DNA from: Spirometra erinaceieuropaei
Taxonomy: Eukaryota > Platyhelminthes > Cestoda > Diphyllobothriidea > Diphyllobothriidae
Length of the DNA: 64,000 nt
Assembly: GCA_902702965.1 (NCBI GenBank)
Contig: CACRXP010001159.1
Location: 76,069 to 140,068, forward strand
Reading direction: 5' to 3'
In this document: in pieces, positions 33,390-43,400 of the stretch
Layout: each line of letters opens with the position of its first letter
Numbering within the stretch: the stretch's first letter is position 1
Program-made: the position numbers and the translations under genes
The notes under the pieces: generated by a model
What the model was told of the DNA's origin: nothing
What the model saw: only the letters and a program-made list of their open reading frames with translations
Databases searched by the model: none

Positions 33390-35450
33390 CATTATTGTAG
33401 GTACAATGGACAGAGTTGCTCGAGCCCTGTAAGGAATTAGGGCATGTGAAATCGTTTAGGGTTGTTGAAATGACAAAATATCAAAGCAAGGTAGCTTTCC
33501 GAAGCATCAAAAGTCTGCCCGTAATCATTTGCTGTAGGAATTTAGCAGACTTGGCAACATTTACGGGAGTGGCTTGATTGATCAGTCTATTGCCGACAAA
33601 CAGTTGCATAATACTTTAGTACAGCTTAAACGCGGAGGCAAGCATTGTCAACCTGGGGACACGAAGCATCACGGACAGCCACGGATGATTTCAAAGTTCC
33701 TGTATGGGCTATTCAACGGCACATCCGGTAGAACAAGTCGTTTGATTGTTAGAAAATAAGTTTTAGTAACGTCCTATTTGCTCTCGACTGCATTTAAAAA
33801 GGATTAGTGGGTTCAGACATGATTATCGTCCCAAGATACATCCAAATATGCCTTTGATTTAAAGAGCATGCCTTTTTGCGAGCGTTCTAAGTGACACTAA
33901 GTGACAGGGCACTTTTTAAAATACCATTTCTATTCGTTACCTAGTACACCATATCTGCTGGAAAAATGACAGATTAGTAGAGCTGTTTACTATTTGTGGT
34001 TACGTTCCTACCGACATTCAATATAAGTCTCCCCTCCCGTGATAGTGAAATACTCATTACTTCCCCTATCAAGTCTTCATTTGCATAATTTCACGTACAG
34101 GACGAAGCGTTGGTCGTATATTTAGGGACACTAATCCGCCGATCATAGCAGATTATGGCTCCTGGCTTAGAGGGCTGGCAAACTGAGGCTGATGTGGGCT
34201 GCTCCCATTGGAGGAGCTCAAATAAACCCCTCTCGACCAATGCCGTCTCTTCTAAAAAGAACACTAGCCAAGCCCGTGACATTTAGTGGCCTTCAGTTTA
34301 GAGGCGCTTCACTCAGAGTGTATTTAAAGTGCGCTAATTGAGACCTTTGTAGTTTAACATGAACGGCTTCTCTCATCCCTGCGACGGGAATTTGGACAAC
34401 ATGGAGAACAAAGAACGCAACGGGGAAGGATCGAAGTATCGTAAGCGCAAGATAATAACCGGACTTTTTCAAGGTTGAGTGTAGTACAATTTAGCTCTAA
34501 TTAGTTTTATATTCTGACCTTTCGATCACGTAAGTTCGAACACATGAATTTCCAGCTGCACAACAAATGTCGCTGTCATTCAATTTAAGGAGAGGATTTA
34601 TTTCCTGTATTTACTAAGTCCCCGCCTTCAGTAAAAAACGAAATTATTTTAAGACATTTTAATCATATCTGCACAGCCCTGAGGAAGGTGTGCTATGAAT
34701 AGTAATCTAAATAGCTTCTCCAATGCAAGACAATGGAGATTCCTAGTTTCGGCCTGTGGAAATAGTGTCTTTGTACTCAGTGATTGCATGTGACGGAAAT
34801 TATGAAAATATACAGAACTGTGGTTGGTTCCTGATGGCAGATGTTGAAACCCTTAGTCATCTGAAAATTCTTGTAAACGTTAGCTGCCACCACAATAATT
34901 TATGAAAATGCAGTCGGGACGTATTTTTACTGTCTGCATTTTCCAACAAAAAATCTCCTGTGAGTTTGATTTCTTTAAGGAGGGCGGACACGCCATACAC
35001 AAATTGGCCCAGTAATGTTAAATTCACTGGCTTGAATTCTCTTGTTGAGGCCATACCAGTTTCATTGCTTTATTATTCGGTTAACGAAAAGTATTGACAG
35101 TACAGTCGATTTGTGGAACGGAATGTAATGTGGGGTTTTGCATGCATCAGCCATGCATCGTTCATCAGATAACGCCTACACACATGTATATATATGTAGA
35201 GAAGAATTGGCATGCATTCCGAGACGATATAATGCAAAAGAAGAGGTTCTTCGGAAAAGATCTAGTTGTACTCGTAAATTTCATGAAAGAAAGCCTCTGC
35301 CTTAAACATATATATATGTATATCAGGATCAACCGCTACACTATTCCGATGACGCAGCCGGCAAATTTACTGAAGCGTCAGCATTAATATGATGTATTTT
35401 GTGAGGTCACGTCCTCGTTTTCTTGGTCTCTATGCGGAATTATGAACGCA
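33390..35450. other. No established gene
   Basis: An open stretch at 33,574-33,759 (+) reads as a basic polypeptide (QLKRGGKHCQPGD, NGTSGRTSRLIVRK) after an acceptor-like TTGATCAG. I cannot assign it to a family. Another at 35,094-35,387 lies among TATATATG repeats. No other structure was seen. Confidence 0.35.
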
Positions 35451-35455
35451 ATAAA

Positions 35456-36462
35456 TACAGTGCGTGACCTATCTCATGAAATGTTGGCTGAAATTCTGAA
35501 ATGCATTTTCGATTATGAAGGATTACTTGGTCGAGGTTGTAATACGAATTATCTTACGGCAAACTCTTATAACATTTTGGACTTGGCAAGATGCCGGCTT
35601 TTAAATGCACTTCTTTTCAATCTCCTACAGAAAGCGTGCTCGGTAAAAAATGACTACTTAAGTAGTAAGCATTTTTCCCATTGATTCTCGATGGTCTTGC
35701 AAATTCAAATATATTTTATAGAAACCACAAACAAAAATATTTTTTCTTTTAGTCACTCAATATAAAATCACGTCTTATTTATATTTTATACTTAAGGAAG
35801 GGGTATAATTAGGTTTTAAAAAAGTTTCTAATTATGAGACTTTTTAAGACCGCGATATGTCCATTCACATACCTGGCCATTCACGTACCTGGCCGTTTTC
35901 CACTGCTCCTCATGAAATGTACAACATGGTCCGCATCCATTAAAAAATTTTATGGACCCTGTATGATTGCTCTTTAATGACATAGAAAAATATGGGATTT
36001 TCTTTACGCGGAACGCATGCATCTTGTAGAGTGTAATCACTAAGCGCTAATGCAACGAATGATCGGGCTCCAAATTATTCGGCAATTAGAAAACTTTTTT
36101 GAAACCTAATTATACTCCTTTTTTAGGTATAAAATATAAAGAAGACGTGATTCTCTATTGCTTTACTAAAAGAAAGCATATTTTTGTTTGTGGTTTCTAT
36201 AAAATATATTTGAATTTCCAAGACCATCGAAAATCAATGGGAAAAATGCATGCTACTTAACTAGTCATTTTTCACCAAGCACGCTTTCTACAGGAGATTG
36301 AGAAGAAGTGCATTTAAAAGCCGAAATCCTGCCGAGTCGGACATGTTATAAGAGTATGCCTTAAGATAATCAGTATTACAACCGCGACCAAGTAATCCTT
36401 CCTAATCGAAAACGCATTTCAGAATTTCAGCCAACATTTCATGAGATACGTCACGCACTGTA
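35456..36462. mobile_element. Palindromic element, family A, copy 5 (full length)
   Basis: A 1,007-bp fold-back with TACAGTGCGTGACCTATCTC at the left and its complement (GATACGTCACGCACTGTA) at the right. The two arms share the variant GCGTGAC terminus, which differs from other copies. The arms of this copy therefore look more like each other than like other copies. Confidence 0.88.
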
Positions 36463-36574
36463 CATAATTTATGCGCACCAGGTCGTCACTAAATGTAATG
36501 TCTGCATACGAGCAACTCTTCTCCCTTGGTATTCCTCAGCAAGTAATAATTTTACAAATTTCGTTTGTCTCCAG

Positions 36575-36795
36575 CCACCTACGACGCCAAAGTGATAAAC
36601 GGTGTCTGCAATGTGAAGACACTGTCCAAAATTACGTCGACGGAGAAATCCCCGTGTCTCAGCAACGGGGGACCTGTTCAAAGTCCGGAAGTTGTATCGA
36701 CTTCTGGCCTGATCGCAAATGGTGAAATCGAACGTCCTTCTTCATCCATGGCACCTGCTTGTGAACCAGTCTCACCAACGAAGAAAAGTACTTAA
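36575..36795 (+). CDS. Possible last exon of an unidentified gene
   Basis: A good acceptor (TTTGTCTCCAG ending at 36,574) precedes an open stretch of about 73 codons ending in TAA. It reads ATYDAKVINGVCNVKTLSK, TSTEKSPCLSNGGPVQSPE, then EIERPSSSMAPACEPVSPT and KKST at the C-terminus. Ser/Pro-rich, hydrophilic composition suits a cytoplasmic C-terminal tail. I recognise no domain and found no upstream exon with confidence, and the opposite strand is open too. Treat it as a candidate only. Confidence 0.35.
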
Positions 36796-36799
36796 TTTT

Positions 36800-38155
36800 C
36801 TTTGCCACTAAACGCCATAAAGTTATGCAGCAAATTAGGTTGCTCATCGCAAAAGAACTTAATCTCAACGTAGTTAGTAAACAGAGGGAACATTTTTGTT
36901 TTTAAATGAGTAATGGTGTTGGCTGAAAACTTCATACAGCACGTTTTAAATCAAACGAGGGAAGTTGCACTCGTAATTTTTGGTCCCATAAATAATAGCA
37001 AAATCTCGTTGTCAATCAAGGACTCGTGAGAATATCTACTAATTGATGTCGTTAGGTACTATGGGTTAACAACGGACCAAACAGAGTTCCCGCTTTCCAG
37101 CGGTCAGTTTCCTGCCTTGAGCATGTTCTTGCGTAGGGTGAGAGTCAAAGCACGAATGTTAAGCTTAAGAAACTGCATTGTGAGAGTGACTGGCTTCAGG
37201 TGTTTAGGAAATGTTGACAAGTATATTTAGTGCAACATGCTCGATATATACAGTGCATAGTTATCCCACTAATTTATGTTTTTTAAAAGGGTTAGAAAAC
37301 ACTAAACTCATATATGTCGGACTGAAGAAAACAGTCGATGTAAAACTCCCACTAGAACTGTAATATGATTTGATTTTTAATAATTTGCGATGTTTAGGAC
37401 GTCCAGATATTTTTGTTTCATCATAGGAGAAAAGAGTTTGAACTTTCTTTACCATGAGTAACCGTAACATTTGGACTTTATCGTAAGTTTTTTATGAATG
37501 CTCATGCATAGGAACATCTTGAGAAATTGCCTCTCCTCGAAAAAAAATACATGTATATGCTGTTAGGGTCTTGATAGCATGGAAAGACGCTAGCGAAACT
37601 TTAAGAAAGCTCACAGAATGTTGGCCCTTTCTAAACAAACGGACCTCATGTTTCCAGTTAGTTCCTCGTGACCATGCGCTACTTCTAAAATACCAGAAGC
37701 TGAGCAGCTGGCAACCGAAATGTTGAGAAAGTCATGGTATTCAGGTAGAAATTCTTTTCCAAAAGGATATAACTAACGGTTGAACGAACCAAAATTTGAT
37801 TATTAAGTCCCGTCTATTTCTATTAATTTTGCAAATCCACTCAAGCCAATCCTAGGCTTTGGCTTCCCAAAAAGCTTCGATTCAAACTGTGTACATTAAA
37901 TCCCTTTTGCCTTAGAAATTTTTGTAAAGGATCATTTTTTTTCGATTAACAACTTCTGAAAGCGCCTTCGGCTTAAAGGTTAGTGCACCTTTCATTCCCC
38001 CCACCGTTCAGTATGCATACTCAGTCAGACGTCAGCCAAAGGGCAGAAAAATCGAATTTTGCCAAGTTTCAGTGCAAATTTTTGGCCCTTCTTCTCGCAA
38101 AACTTAATCTTCTCAGATAATACTGATATCTGCATGCCTTGCGAACTCAGTATTG
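36800..38155. other. No recognisable gene
   Basis: Short frames only, for example 37,261-37,470 (-) and 38,059-38,367 (+); the latter runs into a decayed PLE terminal repeat. No repeat structure was seen in 36.8-38.0 kb. Confidence 0.45.
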
Positions 38156-38159
38156 CCGA

Positions 38160-38290
38160 TAGAGGCAAAAAGCCGAGTCCCAGGAAGCAGTACATAAGAA
38201 GGTGTTGTGGGCACTGGAACAATAATTCTATTCCACTGAAATTTCATATTCGCACTCGAACACGTCATCAGCGACGGTCGCAGATTAGAG
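38160..38290 (-). mobile_element. Decayed PLE lineage-A terminal repeat (solo)
   Basis: Begins like the other terminal repeats (CCGAGTCCCAGGAAGCAGT, also at 16,620 and 63,892). On the - strand it keeps CTGATGA and GAAA around a loop (TTCGAGTGCGAA), but the GTC cleavage triplet has become TTC and the stem is short. Not expected to cleave. Confidence 0.65.
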
Positions 38291-38359
38291 CCAAAGTCGC
38301 ACAGGGGAGCAGTACTCACGGGAACATCATATCAGTGGGTCAAATGGCTGAGCATCTAT

Positions 38360-39116
38360 TACAGTAGGTGGGCTAACTCATGAAATTTCAACCGAAATTC
38401 CGAAATGCGTTTTCGTTTCGAAAGATTACTTAAGAAGGGCTGTAAAACAAGTCAACCTGCAACATAATTCTATAATATTTCGGTTACCTCTGGGTGCCAG
38501 CTTTCGAAGTAACTTCGTTCCGGCTACAAGCAAAATTTCTACTCTGTAAAAAATGACTGCTTATATGGCATGAATTTTTCTTATTGATTTTCGATTGTCC
38601 CAAAAATTCAATTATATTTCATGGAAGGCATACATAAAAAATCTTCACTCTTTCGCTCATTTGGTTGAAAATTACGCCTTCTTACAATCTTATACTCGAG
38701 AGAAGGGTATGATTTAGTTTCCATAACTTTTCCAATTCCCGAATATTTTTGAACCCGCTCTACCGTTACCGGATTTCAGGGTTTCCAAACCACAAGCCAC
38801 ACATTTTCTGCGTACGGAAAACCACACATTTGTCTACTGTACAAAAGGGGGACCAAATATGGTTCATAAAATTTAACAGTGGATTTGATCCATATTGTTA
38901 ACTTTACAAGCCACATTTGTAAATGCAGAGACATGAAGATTTATGAACCGCCATTTCAAGTTATTTAAAAGTCCGACCATTGGAAACTTTTAAAAACTGA
39001 ATTATGTCCCTCCTTCGAGCGTAAGATTGAAAGAAGGCGCAATTGTCAACCAACTTAATTGATCTTTTCGAAACAGAGGCGCATTTCGGAATTTCGGTTG
39101 ACACCTACTTACTGTA
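38360..39116. mobile_element. Palindromic element, family A, copy 6 (right arm shortened)
   Basis: The left arm is the cleanest in the window (TACAGTAGGTGGGCTAACTC, then GAAATGCGTTTTCGTTTCGA). The right arm lacks about 250 bp and ends ACCTACTTACTGTA. It lies immediately upstream of the candidate AADC 5' exon. Confidence 0.85.
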
Positions 39117-39161
39117 AGTCCTGCATGACGATGTGCGAACACTGGTCATGATTAACTTTGA

Positions 39162-39502
39162 ATGACCGCTAGTCGTGCTATGAACGCTAATCGCGTAGAC
39201 AATTCATCACCCAGGGCCACAAAATTTAGTTCGTGCTGCTCGACTACTGATTCTGCGGATAGATATGTTTGCCAAGCGCATCATTTAATTCATTGCACCA
39301 GAAAGGAAGGTGTCTCCGGCACAGATTGGCGTCCAGATGTGCGGCTAAGCCCTAAGCACATCATCGGACCTGCATCGCACTTGTATGATGGACTTCGTCC
39401 GAGAGTCCGGGAGTCCGAACGAATCACCTTATTCAAATCAGAGAAAAACCTACGGTTGATGAATTTTGCCCATCCCACAGTTTATCCGCGTGCATGTGGA
39501 AG
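39162..39502 (+). other. Candidate 5' exon of the AADC gene
   Basis: The open region ends at a consensus donor (AAG followed by GTGAGT at 39,503). An ATG at 39,494 gives Met-Trp-Lys exactly up to the donor in phase 0, which would join in frame to an acceptor at 40,181/40,182 upstream of the first certain AADC exon. The long 114-codon frame ending at 39,506 is in a different phase. This is inference from splice signals only. Confidence 0.3.
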
Positions 39503-40181
39503 GTGAGTCTTCATGCTCTCGACAGTTCAGCACTGTGTTAGGGAAATCACTATAAACCAGTGTGTGCTGACATCTTTGTGCACTGATGAATTTGAGGTTT
39601 TAAAACAGGACTGTCAGCCTACTCCCGCTGCTCTTGTTCATATTTTACTTCTTAAGACTATTATTAAGTGTCTGAAACATAAATTTTGGCCAAAACTCAT
39701 GCTAAGTCTAAATGGGATGTAATAGTTAGGCGTGTTTACAGCGTTCTTTAAAAAAATGGCTTTGTCTCATCCTAATATATGTATAAACGTTGACTGACGG
39801 CTTACCTATTCACATGAAACTGTATAAATCACAAGCGCATAACTACTACAAATGCAGGAACGCCTGCAAGGCATCATCGTGCTTATCCGAAACAAATCCT
39901 TTGAACAGAATAATTTTCAATGTTTGTCCTCTGGAAAACTTCGTACTATCATAAAGTACTATTTGTCGCTTAGAGCGGCATTTCCAAGCGAGACCTGAGC
40001 TTTATGATCACGCTTTTGATTGCGTCTAAGACGGATGATACAACTTGCAGTCCCATATATTGAATTTAGACGGTGTGTACCTCATGAAGGTGAAGTCTCT
40101 ACAGTTGCTGTGCACTTCTACATCATTATGGAGATTAATGTTCCGTTTCTATTTGCTGAATTAACCTGATTCTCTTGAAAG

Positions 40182-40433
40182 GTGTCTTATCCGCCACTTT
40201 TTATTCTTAAAGGTCGCACCCAGTTGGAAAGCGAGTACTTTGAGGGAATGCGCACCCAGTGCACAAAGGCCATAAATTTGTCGGCAGATTACTTGCAGGG
40301 CGTCGCCAAACATCGGGTTTTCCCGCAGGTTGAGCCCGGCTACCTGCGACCGCTTCTGCCGCAGGAGGCCCCCAACGAACCAGAATCCTGGGATCAAATA
40401 TTCAACGACGTGCATAAACTGCTAATGCCTGGC
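40182..40433 (+). CDS. DDC: AADC exon 1 (first certain coding exon)
   Basis: Reads [46 protein letters not shown] and ends KLLMPG before donor GTACGT. A stop at 40,176-40,178 bars extension. Two acceptors are possible: GAAAG ending at 40,181 (phase 0) or the more pyrimidine-rich TTATTCTTAAAG ending at 40,212 (one base carried in). In the second case the first 31 bases are intronic. Confidence 0.9.
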
Positions 40434-43400
40434 GTACGTCCTACCGAGAGGCGGGGGGGGACAATGCCCTTAACCCGGCCTTATTTTGTTCGCTCGAATT
40501 TATTTTTGATTTGCTTGGTACCTCATGCTTTCTTCAGTCCTCAAATCCACTCGCCGAATTTGGCACAGCTGACTGAAGACGGGCGACAAGTCAAAAACGG
40601 TCGTCCCAGTCTTCTTTATATAAGCGGGACAACGATCGGGTGAAGGACACCAAACACACACGACCAGACAAATGTGCCTATATTATGGGAAAGGTGGTAA
40701 AAGGGGTTTTACGGGCGGGGCCTATGTATGCATAGAGGAATGGCAAAATAAGTATAAATAATTGATAAATTCGGTTTCCGGGCGGAAACGTTCTAATGTA
40801 CTGACACAAACAACCGAAATTAAATTGGACACTTAAAAGAATAGGCATTAGGTGTCTACAGCGATCGCCTCTCAACTCTCTGAGCTGAGGTGATTGTAGT
40901 TAATACCCCAGACCGTCTACCTCAGACGATCCAACCTTGTGCGATTAAACATCAAACCGAAATAATCGTGTCGGACTAAAACCCACTTAAATAAGCATAG
41001 TAGGTATTCTTTGTATGTCAAAGAGGCTTGGGTGTCTTCACCCGATCCTAACCGTGTCCGCGAGGGTTCTAAATCGATCTCGAGGGCACAACGATAGGAG
41101 CACGACCCCGACATGATCGGTGAATGCTATTCAACACGGTAGTAAATACTGACGATCACAAACGACATGGCAACGGATCCGGGCTCGATGCTAGAGCACA
41201 AAACACTCAATAGCCAAAGACTTAAATCTCGAACTCCAGGTTATTCAAACCTGGGTTTGATCATACCTGGCTGCCTATGCTTTGTCGGTATTATCCCCGG
41301 CCAAATTGATGCTTTGCTGACGGACAAAGGCAAGAGCGACTGGAATGGCTATTTCTGGCTTATCAGTCATCATCAGCCATCGATGCCCAATCCCGAGGTG
41401 TGAAGCACCTGGGACTCGATCCCGCGACCCGTTTGTAAGAAGTCTAACGTCCCAAACCACTAATCCAGGGGCTCGTTTCCCTGTCGGTTGCGATCGGGAA
41501 TATATGATGGAAAAGGGGCGCTCAACGATCGTGTTACGGAACTCACTCGGCCCGTTGTGCCCTGCTATTCTTTGTCGAGCCCAACCAGCAGCCACGCAGC
41601 GGCACCTCTATTACGCGTTATATTGGCGCCGCTGCGTGGCTGCTGGCTAGGCTCGACAGAGAGCCCCAAGGCACAACGGGCCGAGTGAGTTCCGTAACAC
41701 GATCAGTGCTCTCTCTTCTACTGTTGTTATGTTTCTTCTGTGAGGACTGATAAGAAAACGCCTAAATAGCTCAGGTATCAGACAGGGCAAACGAAACTTT
41801 CGAGGGAGGATGCGAATTCGAGTCTTAATCTGTTCTTGCCTATTCTCTCCCCCCCGCTGAAGGTTGCCCACTGGAATCATCCACACTTTCATGCCTACCT
41901 CGCCGCGGCTAATTCCTATCCTGCGTTGTGCGCTGACATCATTTCCACTGCAATCGGTGGAATCGGATTTACCTGGGTAGGTTTGATCCCACTGGCCAAT
42001 CCTCTTTAAGTCTGGAAAAAACCCGTTTAAAGTCATATGGTGATTACTGTCGAAATTCGCTGTATTGCGTCTTGCCTATTTGAAGCCTGGAAGCTTGTGA
42101 GTAGTTGGATGGAATTTGGCATGTTCTAAGTTTCGCTCCCCTCCCGTTTCACAGGCATCCTCCCCTGTGAGCACGGAACTCGAGGTTGTCATGCTGGACT
42201 GGATGGCTAAACTCCTCAATTTACCAGAGTTCTTCCTTTCACATACAGAAGGCGGCGGCGTGATTCAGGTATGGTACAACAATAGGCTGCTCCTGTCCCT
42301 CACATGCAGTATTTTTGATTTTCTCCTTTTCACCATAATAATGTCATGAAAGTCCCTGAGATTGCATGGTCTCCCTTCTTCCCAGCCCCTTTGAATCACA
42401 CTTAGAAAATTTGGCGAGGTCGGGTACTGCAGCCCCACTTAGTTGGTACCACGCGGTTAGCTTCCTAAAACAGTTTTGGTAGGTGCAAGTACGTTGACTT
42501 TACAAATATCACGTGTTCGCACCTTCCTTGTCATTTTAATTCAGCCAGTGACTGGCTATGCCACGGGAAAAGTGCTTATACGCCAGCCTCGGTTACTTCA
42601 GGTACCAGTTCACATGTGGCTCCCTGCGCGTACTTGGAGGCTTGCTTACGCCCTCTTTATCATCTCAATTCACAGAGTAGATAAGTAGACTTGCTAATGT
42701 CCTTGTTCGGACGACGTGGAACTTCGTCGGTTTCACTATAGTGAGCATGCATTTCGAATTACCACGCGGTTCCCTCCGTGGCTCTCCAGTTGCGATTGCG
42801 TCCCAAGTATCCTTCTAATCCAGCAAGCGGCTGTGTCGTGGGCAATGTGTACAAGCCATCTTCACTCGCTTTCCTGCGCGCGCTTCGTACTCTGCTTGTA
42901 CTCTCTCCCTAACCCAGCGAGGGGTTAAGTTAGGTAATGCTAACTAACATTTTTTAGGAAGCTAACCATATGGTATCAATGAAGTGGGGCTGAAGAACCA
43001 AACCCAACCGAAAAGTTTTATTGTTGATCCTCTTCACAAGCTTATGTTACATGCATAAAACAATATATTTGCATAAATGTACATTTTCCGCCCTCAGGGA
43101 ACTTCAAGCGAATCATCATTCGTGAGCTTACTGGCAGCTCGAAATGTCGCCATCGAAAAGTACCTTCGACTTCACCCAAACATCTCCAAATTTGAAATTC
43201 AGGAGAAATTGGTCGGATATCATTCAGATCAGGTAAAACACAAGTATACAGTTACTCGATAAAGTGCATTCATGATTTCTGTATAAACCTATTGCTATAA
43301 TTGGGTGCAGACTGACCGGTTTTATAGACACCGCTAAAATCGTTCCCGTCAAAGGTTGGCAACAGATGTCCTCTTTATTCAGGTTTCATAGATGCGTCGC

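Larger units (their letters stand above)
40434..41862 (+). other. AADC intron 1 (1,429 bp)
   Basis: Donor GTACGT, acceptor CCCGCTGAAG after a long C/T tract. Contains an inverted SINE (41,310-41,480) and a 178-bp near-perfect palindrome (41,527-41,704). The segment 40,680-41,160 is unidentified. Confidence 0.85.

Noticed and set aside
40535..40643. Open stretch after TTCTTCAG reading [11 protein letters not shown], first considered as the missing AADC active-site exon
   Set aside because: Weak and misaligned similarity, and it ends in a stop. The true exon with [11 protein letters not shown] and proper splice sites is at 41,863-41,976.
41647..42036. 129-codon - strand frame as a gene
   Set aside because: Antisense to AADC exon 2 and partly made of the palindrome.
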